Below, piece after piece: positions 5,196 to 13,572 of a stretch of 24,727 bases of DNA. A model generated the notes under the pieces. It worked only from the letters and a program-made list of their open reading frames with translations. It did no database searches and had not been told where the DNA came from. The translations under genes were made by a program, and so were the position numbers. The DNA comes from UBA4416 sp046594225 (lineage in GTDB: Bacteria > Bacteroidota > Bacteroidia > B-17B0 > Aurantibacillaceae). How positions within the stretch are numbered: the stretch's first letter is position 1; the number at the start of each line of letters is the position of its first letter. Where the stretch lies: NCBI GenBank assembly GCA_046594225.1, contig JBKJPW010000039.1:1-24727 (forward strand), read 5' to 3'.

Positions 5196-7571
5196 ATGAA
5201 GTATACCCAACTTATAATATTTTTCTTTCTTTTTTATTCTACTTTGTCCTTTTCACAAGATTGGACTTTGCCCTTTTCAAGTAGAATTGAGAAATCAGGA
5301 AAAAAATTACAAGGAGCTACCGTTACATTGATGCAGGGAGGTAAACAAATCCTACAAACGATGACTGGAGACGACGGAGCATTTAAATTTCAAATTCCTC
5401 CAAACGGTGATTATACTGTTATTGTTACAAAACAAGGTCACTGTACCAAAAAATTTACGGTTTCAACACGTGGAGTGCCACTCGATAAAACCCAGGGAGA
5501 TTTTAAAGGCTTTAATATTGAATCTATTAGTTTGTTTGAACCTTTACCAGGAATAGATTATTCGGTTTTAAACCAACCTTTAGTTAAAGTAAATTATAAT
5601 TCTACTGCCGATAATTTTGATTATGATGAAGCCTATAGTAACCAAATGTTATCTGCTTTAGATAAATTAAAACAATTAGAATTAGATGCTATTAACAAAG
5701 CAAAAGAATTAGAAGCGAATTATGCAGCTGCTGTTAAATCGGCGGATAATGCTTTTAAAAAGAAGGATTGGACCATGGCGAGAGCAGGTTATAACCAAGC
5801 ACTAACATTTAAACCAGCAGAATTATATCCAAAAGATCAATTAGCACAGATTGAGATTATTATTAAAGATCAGGAAGCATTAAATAAAAAAGCTGAGGCT
5901 GATAAAGCAGCCGCAGCGGCAGCAGCAAAAGCAGCGGCAGATGCGGCAGCTAAAAAGGCAGCAGATGAGGCCGCAGCCAAAAAAGCGGCAGAAGATGCAG
6001 CAGCGAAGAAAGCAGCAGAAGACAAAGCAAAAGCAGATGCTGAAGCCGCTCGTTTAGCAAAAGAAAAAGCCGATAAAGAATTAGCCGATAAGTTAGCTAA
6101 AGATGCAGCAGCGAAAAAATTAGCTGATGAAGCAGCAGCTAAAAAAGCTGCTGAAGATAAAGCAAAAGCAGATGCTGAGGCTGCCGCTAAAAAAGCTGCC
6201 GAGGCTAAAGCTAAAGCGGATGCTGAAGCAGCAGCAAAGAAAGCCGCTGAGGAAAAAGCGAAAGCAGATGCTGCAGCAGCAGCTAAAAAGGCAGCTGAAG
6301 ATAAAGCTAAGGCGGATGCCGAAGCTGCACGATTAGCAAAAGAAAAAGCTGACAAAGAATTAGCTGATAAGTTAGCTAAAGATGCAGCTGATAAAAAAGC
6401 CGCACTAGATGCAGCAGCTAAAAAAGCGGCAGATGATGCAGCAGCAAAAAAGGCTGCCGAAGATAAAGCAAAAGCCGATGCCGAAGCTGCCCGTTTAGCA
6501 AAAGAAAAAGCCGACAAAGAATTAGCTGATAAGTTAGCTAAAGATGCCGCTGATAAAAAAGCAGCAATGGATGCAGCAGCTAAAAAAGCAGCAGATGAAG
6601 CAGCAGCAAAAAAGGCAGCGGAAGATAAAGCAAAAGCAGATGCAGCAGCTAAGAAAGCAGCAGATGATGCAGCGGCAAAAAAAGCGGCTGAAGATAAAGC
6701 AAAAGCAGATGCCGAAGCTGCTCGTTTAGCGAAGGAAAAAGCCGATAAAGAATTAAATGATAAATTATCAAAGGAAGAAGCAGCTAAAAAAGCCGCAGCT
6801 GATAAATTAGAAGCAGATAGATTAGCCAAAGAAGCAGCCGCAAAAAAAGCAGCTGACGACAAAGCAAAAGCTGATGCAGAAGCTGCTCGTTTAGCGAAAG
6901 AAAAAGCCGACAAAGAATTAAATGACAAATTATCTAAAGAAGATGCAGCTAAAAAAGCCTTAGAAGATAAGGCTAAGGCCGACGCCGAAGCTGCACGATT
7001 AGCAAAAGAAAAAGCCGACAAAGAATTAGCAGATAAATTATCGAAAGATGAAAACGCTAGAAAAGCAGCCGAAGATAAAGCAAATGCTGCCGCAGAAGCT
7101 GCAAGATTAGCTAAAGAAAAAGCAGCTAAAGAAGCATTAGAAAAAGCAAAAACGACGCCTCCAGTCTTAACCGTTGATAAATATAAAGAAGCACGCGATA
7201 AAGGAGATGCACTTTTTAGTATGAAACGTTATCAGGAAGCTAAACTTCCATATGAGGAAGCATTAATTGCGAAAGCTGGTGATTCTTATGCAAAGGGACG
7301 TTTAGCAGAAATAGAAAAATTATTAAAATCAGATTTAGCCATAGCCGTTGATATAGATCCAAAGAAAAAAGCTTTACTAGATAAATATCCTCCAGGAGTA
7401 ACCGAAGAAACTATAGTTGGTACAGGCGTTGTTATTTTACAACGTACAGTGGTAAAAGAAAGTGAAATATTTGTATACCAAAAGAAAATGTTTAGCTGGG
7501 GTGGTGTTTCTTATTTTAGAGACACAAAAGCTATTACTGAATCTATTTTTGAACAAGAAACTCAACCTTAA
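5196..7571 (+). CDS. Secreted protein with carboxypeptidase-regulatory-like domain and long Ala/Lys-rich repeat array
   Basis: A 791-residue protein starting at MKYTQL, where a signal peptide (hydrophobic IIFFFLFYSTLSF, cleavage probably after SFSQ) begins; an in-frame ATG at 5076 would bury it. Residues ~27-100 look like a carboxypeptidase-regulatory-like beta-sandwich (GATVTLMQGGKQ, DGAFKFQIPPNGDYTV). A TPR-like helix pair follows (~178-228). Residues ~225-652 are almost only A, K, D, E, L, R in a heptad-like pattern. Within this stretch the phrase EAARLAKEKA occurs seven times, predicting a long TolA-like helix or coiled coil. A second TPR-like pair (~659-712) and a conserved-looking tail (GVTEETIVGTGVV, FSWGGVSYFRD) end the protein. 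It probably spans or lies in the periplasm; the exact role is unknown. It precedes the methyltransferase gene by 8 nt. Confidence 0.85.
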   Translation: MKYTQLIIFFFLFYSTLSFSQDWTLPFSSRIEKSGKKLQGATVTLMQGGKQILQTMTGDDGAFKFQIPPNGDYTVIVTKQGHCTKKFTVSTRGVPLDKTQGDFKGFNIESISLFEPLPGIDYSVLNQPLVKVNYNSTADNFDYDEAYSNQMLSALDKLKQLELDAINKAKELEANYAAAVKSADNAFKKKDWTMARAGYNQALTFKPAELYPKDQLAQIEIIIKDQEALNKKAEADKAAAAAAAKAAADAAAKKAADEAAAKKAAEDAAAKKAAEDKAKADAEAARLAKEKADKELADKLAKDAAAKKLADEAAAKKAAEDKAKADAEAAAKKAAEAKAKADAEAAAKKAAEEKAKADAAAAAKKAAEDKAKADAEAARLAKEKADKELADKLAKDAADKKAALDAAAKKAADDAAAKKAAEDKAKADAEAARLAKEKADKELADKLAKDAADKKAAMDAAAKKAADEAAAKKAAEDKAKADAAAKKAADDAAAKKAAEDKAKADAEAARLAKEKADKELNDKLSKEEAAKKAAADKLEADRLAKEAAAKKAADDKAKADAEAARLAKEKADKELNDKLSKEDAAKKALEDKAKADAEAARLAKEKADKELADKLSKDENARKAAEDKANAAAEAARLAKEKAAKEALEKAKTTPPVLTVDKYKEARDKGDALFSMKRYQEAKLPYEEALIAKAGDSYAKGRLAEIEKLLKSDLAIAVDIDPKKKALLDKYPPGVTEETIVGTGVVILQRTVVKESEIFVYQKKMFSWGGVSYFRDTKAITESIFEQETQP
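5870..7150 (+). repeat. Degenerate tandem coding repeats in the Ala/Lys-rich array
   Basis: The stretch consists of diverged copies of a module encoding AAKKAAEDKAKADAE followed by ARLAKEKADKELADKL. Module copies of the second half begin near 6034, 6318, 6480, 6708, 6873, 6978 and 7095. Synonymous codons vary between copies (GCA/GCC/GCT/GCG; GAT/GAC), so the array is not a fresh expansion, yet copy spacing is irregular. This is a likely site of length variation between strains. Confidence 0.8.
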
Positions 7572-7579
7572 CATTATTT

Positions 7580-8533
7580 ATGCAAGATATTTTTGAAGAC
7601 ATTCACTGTTGCGTTTGCGACAATAAAAATCCATCTGATTTTAAAGTTTTATACAAAAAAGAAAAATTTTCAGTGGTTGAATGCCATAAATGTTCTTTTA
7701 CATTTATTCCTCCTTATTTCCGAAAACAAATCTCTTACGAAAATTACAAAGATGAAAATGTAGCAAATGCTGTTCGTAACGGAAATAATTTTGTAAAGAT
7801 TGAGCGTCATAAATTACGTTACGATCTAATTAAAAAATACAAATCAAGCGGTTCGTTATTTGATCTTGGTGCGGGTTGGGGACACTTTATGTTAACCGGG
7901 CAGATGTTGGGTTATGAAGTGTATGGTATAGAAATTTCAGAACAACCTTACCTCTACTCTAAAAACGATTTAAAATTACCAGTAGATCATATTGATTTCT
8001 TTGACATGAAAGAAGATAAGAAATTTGATATAGTAACCATGTGGGATGTTTTAGAACATATTGACAAAGCGGATGATGTGATTGCTAAATGTGCCCGTAT
8101 TACAGCTAAGGACGGCTATATTGTGATTCAGGTTCCTCAGATAGATTCTTATTTCGCTAAAAAACATAAGGATAGTTGGAAAATGATGGGCTTAGACCAT
8201 GTGAACTATTTTGGTAAAAAAACAATTACCCAATTATTAAAAAAGCATGGTTATGAAGTTAAAACCATTAAGTCTTCCTTTGAAATTAAGTTGTTTATCA
8301 TGTACACAATTCTTCCTTTATTGAAAAGGTTAAGAGGCGATAAAAAGCAAACTCAGCAACAAGCTAATAGCACTATTAAAGCTTCAGAAAGACAACAATA
8401 TTTTAATACATTTACTCAAAAACCAATGTGGAAATTAAAGCTATATATGAAAATACATAACATGATTTATAAAACGTTGGAGTTCTTAAATATTGGTGAG
8501 GAAATGATTGTGGTTGCTAAAAAAATTAATTAA
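7580..8533 (+). CDS. Class I SAM-dependent methyltransferase with N-terminal zinc ribbon
   Basis: A 317-residue methyltransferase. The N-terminus holds two pairs of Cys (C10-x2-C13 and C35-x2-C38, the latter CHKC) 22 residues apart, a zinc-ribbon arrangement often seen before Methyltransf_23-type domains. Motif I is LFDLGAGWGHF (~93-103), followed by the acidic end of strand 2 in VYGIEIS and the WDVLEHI block that marks the post-I/II region. VQVPQ follows, and a C-terminal region with a hydrophobic stretch (KLFIMYTILPLLKRL) then a basic linker. The substrate is unknown; related proteins act on sugars, lipids or quinones. It begins 8 nt after the repeat-protein gene, so they probably share a transcript. 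The stop overlaps that of the convergent monooxygenase gene by 4 nt. Confidence 0.85.
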   Translation: MQDIFEDIHCCVCDNKNPSDFKVLYKKEKFSVVECHKCSFTFIPPYFRKQISYENYKDENVANAVRNGNNFVKIERHKLRYDLIKKYKSSGSLFDLGAGWGHFMLTGQMLGYEVYGIEISEQPYLYSKNDLKLPVDHIDFFDMKEDKKFDIVTMWDVLEHIDKADDVIAKCARITAKDGYIVIQVPQIDSYFAKKHKDSWKMMGLDHVNYFGKKTITQLLKKHGYEVKTIKSSFEIKLFIMYTILPLLKRLRGDKKQTQQQANSTIKASERQQYFNTFTQKPMWKLKLYMKIHNMIYKTLEFLNIGEEMIVVAKKIN

Positions 8534-9975
8534 TCTTTTTTCTTTCTACTTCGTCCTCTCGGTTCATCTCCTTCATAAAGCACTGTTTCGGAATGCAAAA
8601 ACTCCGCGGCCTCTGCTGAATCCTTTACTTTTATAGCACTGCGTTCTAACATTTCTGATTCAAACTTATTTAAAACACTTTTTCTGATTCCAACATCTCG
8701 CCATTGAGATAAAGGTCTGCATTCTTTTGAAATCTCACGCGCTAATGCTAAGGCATCTAACAGCGCTTGATTAGCACCTTGTCCTTTAAACGGACTCATA
8801 GGATGAGCCGCATCTCCTATCAAAGTAACGTTAGTTCCTTTTGCTAATAATTCAGAATTAAGTAGTGCTCTATCATAAACAGGATACCCAGAAATCTGAG
8901 TTTCCTCTGTAGCTGCTAAAATTTGAGGAATAGGATCATGCCACTGAGTTCTACGGCAGGCTTCACTTTTAAGTGCATGGGTGCCTTGTGCACTCAAAGC
9001 TTTTGCCTCATTTTCTGACATTGGAAAACTAAGTTGCCACATAACTGAGTCTGACGAATAAGGCATAATATAAATGCGTTCGTTACCATTAGCGGTTTGA
9101 AAAACCGTAGCAGAGTCTAACAAAGAATTTTCAAATCCTTTAAGATTTTCTAAAGGACAAATTCCTAAAATGACAATACAACCTAAGTAACATAAAGGAG
9201 AAACATCTTCACCAATCAACAACCTCCTTACTGAACTTCGAATACCATCTGCTCCTACCAATAAATCAGCCTTAGCACTTTGTATTTTTCCATTTACTTG
9301 AAAGTTCAGTTCAACACCTTTGCCTTCATATTCTTTAAAATCCATTAATTGATGTCCCCACTTTACTGCATCATGTCCGCCAAGTTGTTCAAGTAAAGCT
9401 AGGCGTAACGCTTGCCTTGCAATATGTATATTTCTACGCTTTAATGATGTTTGCGCAACTGATGGCATCCATTTTCTGATGCCCCATTCTCCTATTACTT
9501 TTCCTTGTGTTGTATGAACTATATGCCTTGTTGAAGTCACTCCTTTTTCCAAAGAGAAAATTCCTAATCCTTCAATGGCTTTACTCGCTTGTTGTAAAGT
9601 TAGTCCGTAACCTTGAGAGCGAGCCTCAAAATTACTATCACGTTCATAAAGTGTAAAAGGAATTTGGCGATGTAAACAAGCCACAGCTAAAGCTACGCCT
9701 CCTATTCCACCACCAATAATAGCAATGTGTGGATAGTTTAAATTATCTGCAATAGGTTGGCTAGAAGAATGAACTAAGCCTGATCCGCGACAGGTAGAAC
9801 AAACATACAGCTGACCTTTAGGAGGAACTGGAGGATTTATTTCACTACTTGTTTTTTTAAATTGCTCTAAAGCTAATTGATATTGAAGTTTTATGCTTTT
9901 ACGAATTTTCCTACTTTTTTTTCCTCGACCTTTACAGTCGAGACAAATAGTCCAGTAAGCTTCTTCATTTTTCAC
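8530..9975 (-). CDS. FAD-dependent monooxygenase (PHBH-like) with N-terminal DnaJ-type zinc motifs
   Basis: A 481-residue protein. Residues 11-18 (CLDCKGRG) and 59-66 (CSTCRGSG) are two CxxCxGxG motifs of the kind that bind zinc in DnaJ. Between them lies a basic helix. From ~83 the chain is a group A aromatic hydroxylase-like flavoprotein: GGGIGG (88-93) for the FAD ADP moiety, YERD at the end of strand 2, the DG motif in GADGIRSSVRR, and the GD motif in GDAAHPMSPFKGQGAN. Such enzymes hydroxylate aromatic or polyketide-like compounds; TetX and kynurenine monooxygenase are distant relatives. The C-terminus is charged (RGRSRKKKD). The substrate and the job of the zinc part are not known. A purine-rich AAAGGTG lies just before the ATG. 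It is downstream of dnaJ but separated by a strong terminator. Confidence 0.88.
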   Translation of the reverse strand: MKNEEAYWTICLDCKGRGKKSRKIRKSIKLQYQLALEQFKKTSSEINPPVPPKGQLYVCSTCRGSGLVHSSSQPIADNLNYPHIAIIGGGIGGVALAVACLHRQIPFTLYERDSNFEARSQGYGLTLQQASKAIEGLGIFSLEKGVTSTRHIVHTTQGKVIGEWGIRKWMPSVAQTSLKRRNIHIARQALRLALLEQLGGHDAVKWGHQLMDFKEYEGKGVELNFQVNGKIQSAKADLLVGADGIRSSVRRLLIGEDVSPLCYLGCIVILGICPLENLKGFENSLLDSATVFQTANGNERIYIMPYSSDSVMWQLSFPMSENEAKALSAQGTHALKSEACRRTQWHDPIPQILAATEETQISGYPVYDRALLNSELLAKGTNVTLIGDAAHPMSPFKGQGANQALLDALALAREISKECRPLSQWRDVGIRKSVLNKFESEMLERSAIKVKDSAEAAEFLHSETVLYEGDEPRGRSRKKKD

Positions 9976-10110
9976 CTTTACAATTTTTACTTTATTCGCA
10001 TTTAAAATTATTAAAATATTTTTGTTTCAATACACTTCATATGGTTTATATTCTATTTTTAAATGGCTTCTTCTTTAACTAACTACTTTTTAATATGCTA
10101 ATAAAAACAA

Positions 10111-10142
10111 AAAAGCTTCTTTGAAAATTCAAAGAAGCTTTT
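10111..10142. terminator. Strong bidirectional terminator after dnaJ
   Basis: Arms 10111-10125 and 10128-10142 are perfect complements (core AAGCTTCTTTGAA / TTCAAAGAAGCTT) with A and T runs on the two sides. It closes the grpE-dnaJ transcript and separates it from the monooxygenase gene, about 60 nt after the dnaJ stop. Confidence 0.85.
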
Positions 10143-10163
10143 TATTAATTCTTATTTTCGTAG

Positions 10164-10198
10164 ATCCTGAAACATGCAGATTACTATCGGGACAGGAT
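10164..10198. repeat. Short imperfect inverted repeat, REP-like remnant
   Basis: ATCCTG (10164-10169) and CAGGAT (10193-10198) enclose 23 nt between the dnaJ stop and its terminator. It resembles the small dispersed intergenic palindromes common in Bacteroidota genomes, but only one copy is visible here. Confidence 0.3.
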
Positions 10199-10205
10199 GA
10201 CAAAA

Positions 10206-11357
10206 CTACTCAAAGTATTCTTTCATTCTATCAAAAAAACCTTTTTCTTTTCGGTTAGGATTAGGTTCAAAGTTTTTAGAAGTTCTTAATGTTTCTAATG
10301 CTTTTTTCTCTTCCGCAGATAATGCTTGAGGAGTCCAAACATTAATATTAACTAATAAGTCGCCAGTGCCATAAGAATTCACATCTGGTAAGCCTTTACC
10401 TTTTAATCGTAACACTTTACCGCTTTGTGTGCCTGGTTCTATTTTAATTTTAACCTTGGCATCAACTGTTGGTATTTCGATACTAGTTCCTAAAGCAGCA
10501 TCTGCAAAATTTACATAACTATCGTAAAATAAATTACTACCATCACGTTTTAATTCCGGATGTTCTTCTTCTTCAATTAATACTAATAAATCGCCATTAA
10601 TTCCACCACGTGGCGCTGCATTTCCTTTTCCACCAACAGATAATTGCATACCTTCGGCAACGCCTGCTGGAATATTAATTGAAATCACTTCTTCAGCTCT
10701 AATAATACCATCACCATGGCAGGTATTACATTTATCTTTAACAGTTTTTCCTTCGCCACTACACCCACTACAAGTAGTTTGTGTTTGCATAGCCCCTAAA
10801 AACGTTTGTTGTGTTCTTACTTGAACTCCCGAACCATTACATAATTTACAAGTATCGTATTGTCCGTTTTTAGCTCCGCTTCCTTTACAAGTTCCGCAGC
10901 TTACAAACTTATTTACCTTTAATTTTTTCTCAACTCCTTTGGCAACTTCTTGTAAGTTTAATTTTACTTTTACTCGTAAGTTTGAACCACGCATTACACG
11001 TCTTCCCCCTCCTCCACTCGATCTTCCGCCACCAAAGCCTCCGCCTCCAAAAATATCTCCAAACTGGCTAAAGATATCGTCCATGTTCATGCCTCCGCCA
11101 CCGTAATGACCACCGCCTCCACCAGAAGCACCACCTACTCCTGCGTGACCATATTGGTTATAACGCTGACGTTTTTCAGTATTACTTAGTACTTCGTAAG
11201 CTTCTGCGGCTTCTTTAAATTTATCTTCAGCTGCCTTGTCATCCGGATTTTTATCTGGATGATATTTAATAGCTAACTTACGATAAGCCTTTTTAATCTC
11301 ATCGTCGCTAGCGCTTTTGGTAACTCCTAATATTTCGTAAAAATCTCTTTTGCTCAT
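10206..11357 (-). CDS. dnaJ: Chaperone protein DnaJ (type I Hsp40)
   Basis: The 383-residue co-chaperone stimulates the DnaK ATPase and delivers unfolded clients. All parts of a type I J protein are visible. The J domain (residues ~4-70) has the HPD loop in YHPDKNPDDK. A Gly/Phe-rich linker with several GGGG runs (~75-120) follows. Four zinc motifs come next (CGTCKGSG, CKLCNGSG, CSGCSGEG, CNTCHGDG). The C-terminal client-binding domains include GDLLVLIEEEEHPELKRDGSNL. Length is normal. It lies 59 nt downstream of grpE and is probably co-transcribed with it; dnaK is not in the window. Confidence 0.98.
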   Translation of the reverse strand: MSKRDFYEILGVTKSASDDEIKKAYRKLAIKYHPDKNPDDKAAEDKFKEAAEAYEVLSNTEKRQRYNQYGHAGVGGASGGGGGHYGGGGMNMDDIFSQFGDIFGGGGFGGGRSSGGGGRRVMRGSNLRVKVKLNLQEVAKGVEKKLKVNKFVSCGTCKGSGAKNGQYDTCKLCNGSGVQVRTQQTFLGAMQTQTTCSGCSGEGKTVKDKCNTCHGDGIIRAEEVISINIPAGVAEGMQLSVGGKGNAAPRGGINGDLLVLIEEEEHPELKRDGSNLFYDSYVNFADAALGTSIEIPTVDAKVKIKIEPGTQSGKVLRLKGKGLPDVNSYGTGDLLVNINVWTPQALSAEEKKALETLRTSKNFEPNPNRKEKGFFDRMKEYFE

Positions 11358-11416
11358 CTTTATTAATTATTGAACCATATAAGGCATAAAAGCATATATA
11401 CGATTAAAATCTATTT

Positions 11417-11974
11417 TTAATTACCTACTACTACTTTGGCAAAACGAATTACCTTATCATTTAATTTATATCCTCTTTCTACTTCATCAACTACTTTACC
11501 TTTCAAATCTTCGGTTGGAGCAGGAATACTCGTAATAGATTCCATGAAATCTGCATCAAATGGTTTACCAATAGTATCCATTGGTTCTAAACCTTTGGCA
11601 GTGCAAGCTGATTTTAATTTATGGTAAATTAAGCTAATTCCTTCTTTAATTGGAGCAGCATCAGTTACTGATTCATTTGCTTTAATGGCTCTTTCAAAAT
11701 CATCTAAAGATGGCATAATTACTTTAAAAACATCTTCGCCACCCGAACGGATAATGTCAGATTTTTCTTTAATAGTACGTTTGCGGTAATTATCAAATTC
11801 TGAATACAAACGAAGGTATTTATCGTTTAATTCTGCAATTTTTGCCTCTAAATTGATTGGTTCTGCAATATTTTCAACCACAGTTTCAGCAGTAGTTTCT
11901 TCAGTGGGTTGTTCGTTATTGGAAACAACATTCTCTTCGGTTTGATTAATTGGGTCTTTCTCGTTCTGTTCCAT
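11417..11974 (-). CDS. grpE: Nucleotide exchange factor GrpE
   Basis: A 185-residue GrpE, the factor that releases ADP from DnaK. The N-terminal ~40 residues are acidic and disordered (rich in E, T, N). They are followed by the long helix with LYSEFDNYRKRTIKEK and the conserved block FKVIMPSLDDFERAI. The C-terminal beta wing holds the family signature ending in GYKLNDKVIRFAKVVV. Length is normal. The gene is first in the grpE-dnaJ pair and has a full TAnnTTTG box 15 nt before its ATG. Confidence 0.97.
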   Translation of the reverse strand: MEQNEKDPINQTEENVVSNNEQPTEETTAETVVENIAEPINLEAKIAELNDKYLRLYSEFDNYRKRTIKEKSDIIRSGGEDVFKVIMPSLDDFERAIKANESVTDAAPIKEGISLIYHKLKSACTAKGLEPMDTIGKPFDADFMESITSIPAPTEDLKGKVVDEVERGYKLNDKVIRFAKVVVGN

Positions 11975-11988
11975 AGTAAAAATTTTGG

Positions 11989-12022
11989 CAAATGTACATA
12001 ATCAATATGCTTGCCATACCAA
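11989..12022 (-). promoter_or_regulatory. Promoter of grpE-dnaJ
   Basis: On the minus strand, TACATTTG (11996 to 11989) fully matches TAnnTTTG. A TTG (12022 to 12020) lies 23 nt upstream, at the long edge of the usual spacing. Confidence 0.5.
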
Positions 12023-12034
12023 AAAACCCGAAAA

Positions 12035-12205
12035 TTTGTCAGTTTTTAATGAACCTACTGCCCGATTAGGCGGGTATATTGCTGTTCATGTCATGGTTGA
12101 CGTTAGAGAAATTGTAGTCCCTCTTAATTCTTACTTTTCTTTCTATACTTTTGGACTTCAATATACTTCAACAAGCTTAGTGGGCGCAGCTCAGTGACCA
12201 AAGCA
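12035..12205. other. Intergenic remnant between grpE and the OmpA-C operon
   Basis: The gap of 293 bp holds no credible gene. Its minus strand at about 12040-12090 resembles the 3' end of the neighbouring OmpA-C gene (shared GAACA, AATATA, CCGCC and a final GTTCATTAAAAACT before a stop), but too many positions differ to be sure. The right part (CTTCAACAAGCTTAGTG, GCAGCTCAGTGACC) contains a near-repeat of AGCTyAGTG. It could be a degraded gene end or a dispersed intergenic repeat. Confidence 0.3.
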
Positions 12206-12267
12206 AACAAAATCAACCACTAAAAATTGGTTAGAATCTTTTTAATGCCGATAAAAATAAAAAATGA

Positions 12268-13572
12268 TTAGTTTTTAATGAACTTGAACTCAGTTCGGCG
12301 GTTATATTCGTGTTCTCTATCCGAACAACTAACTCCATTGGCACAGCGATTTCTAATTTCTAGTTCTCCCTTACCAATTGCTTTTAATCTAGATCTGTCA
12401 ATTCCTTTACTTACCAAATAATCAATAACTGTATTAGAGCGATTTTCGGACAACTTCAAATTACTGGCATCGTCACCCTGAGAATCTGTATGTGAAATAA
12501 CTTCTAATTTTACTCCAGATGATGCTTTTAAAATAGACAATACTTTATCTAATACAATTTCACTTTCAGTTATCAAATAATACTTAGCCAATTCGTAATA
12601 TACATTTTCAGCTACAATTAAGTCTTTTTTATTGGTAGAATTAAACTTCTTGTATTTCATGGTGATATCATCATCCTCTTCCAATACACTTAATTTTTCA
12701 ACATCAACAGACAATAATTTATACTCGAAATTACCCATTGCATTACGCTTAAACTCAGAAACAATTTCGCCATTTTGTTTAGCTAAATAAACTTTTGGTC
12801 CACCTTTGGTTTTAATATTTTGTTCAATACGTATGCTCAAATTTTGAGTTGTATCAATTTGTTTAAATACAAAATCGCCATAACTATCTGTTGATGTTTT
12901 TTTGATTGTATCTGTATTACCTTTTACTAAATATACCTGATGTTCAGTTAATGGGCTTTTAGTTTTATCTCCTAATAATAATTTACCTGAAATATCAGCA
13001 GTTGAATACGCTGCATTTACTTTACATATATTGGCAAAGGTTTTTTCTAATACTTCAAAACTGTCTGTTTGTAAATACAATCTTCCTTTAGGATTTACTA
13101 AAAATAAAGAAGGTGTTTTTGAAACTTTAAAAGCAGAAACGGTTTTGTCTCTCAATCCGTCTTCAGCTAAATAATTTGTTTTCTTACCTGTAAATTTAGC
13201 CTTATTATAGTTTGTTTCGGTTAACAATGTTTGCCATTTCGAGAAGTCTTTTTCTAAACAAATGGTTACATATTCAATATCACTGGCGCCTTTGCAGGAA
13301 TTGTTTTGGTATTTATTTAAAATCCGTTCTACATCGTTATTAAATGAAATGAGTTCTTTAACTGATTTGTCGGGCGAATAAAAATACACTAATACAAATC
13401 TATCAGTCGTGTTTTTACCATTAGGTAAATCGATATTTGTAGCTTGATGATCTTGATTTAATAAGACAATTCTTGAAAAAGGAATTTTTTCCCCTACTCT
13501 TAATCTATCTGGTCTTTGGGCTTTAACTATAAAACCTAAAACAAGAGCTGCAAATAAAATTAGTGTTTTCAT
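12268..13572 (-). CDS. Envelope protein: thioredoxin-like (no CxxC) + beta-sandwich + OmpA-C domain, paralogue 1
   Basis: A 434-residue exported protein. A signal peptide (TLILFAALVLGFIVKAQ) is followed by a thioredoxin-fold domain (~20-185). The strand that normally leads into the active site reads VLVYFYSPDKSV, so both catalytic Cys are gone, while the cis-Pro loop remains (SKTPSLFLV). A small carboxypeptidase-regulatory-like domain (~195-290; DSYGDFVFKQ) comes next. The OmpA-C domain (~325-434) has ISHTDSQGDD with the peptidoglycan-binding Asp, SENRSNTV with the binding Arg, a C-x5-C insert and NRRTEFKF at the end. It probably links outer membrane or periplasm to peptidoglycan. It is last in the operon; its ATG overlaps the stop of paralogue 2 (ATGA). 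Confidence 0.87.
   Translation of the reverse strand: MKTLILFAALVLGFIVKAQRPDRLRVGEKIPFSRIVLLNQDHQATNIDLPNGKNTTDRFVLVYFYSPDKSVKELISFNNDVERILNKYQNNSCKGASDIEYVTICLEKDFSKWQTLLTETNYNKAKFTGKKTNYLAEDGLRDKTVSAFKVSKTPSLFLVNPKGRLYLQTDSFEVLEKTFANICKVNAAYSTADISGKLLLGDKTKSPLTEHQVYLVKGNTDTIKKTSTDSYGDFVFKQIDTTQNLSIRIEQNIKTKGGPKVYLAKQNGEIVSEFKRNAMGNFEYKLLSVDVEKLSVLEEDDDITMKYKKFNSTNKKDLIVAENVYYELAKYYLITESEIVLDKVLSILKASSGVKLEVISHTDSQGDDASNLKLSENRSNTVIDYLVSKGIDRSRLKAIGKGELEIRNRCANGVSCSDREHEYNRRTEFKFIKN

Noticed and set aside
5870..7021. A 383-codon open frame on the minus strand inside the Ala/Lys-rich gene
   Set aside because: It is the mirror of the GCx/AAA/GAT codon pattern: stop codons are avoided on the opposite strand by composition. 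The product is only Ser/Ala/Phe/Leu repeats with no domain.
11985..12197. A 70-codon plus-strand open frame between grpE and the OmpA-C operon
   Set aside because: No recognisable motif or promoter in this direction, and the sequence looks like a decayed gene end or repeat.
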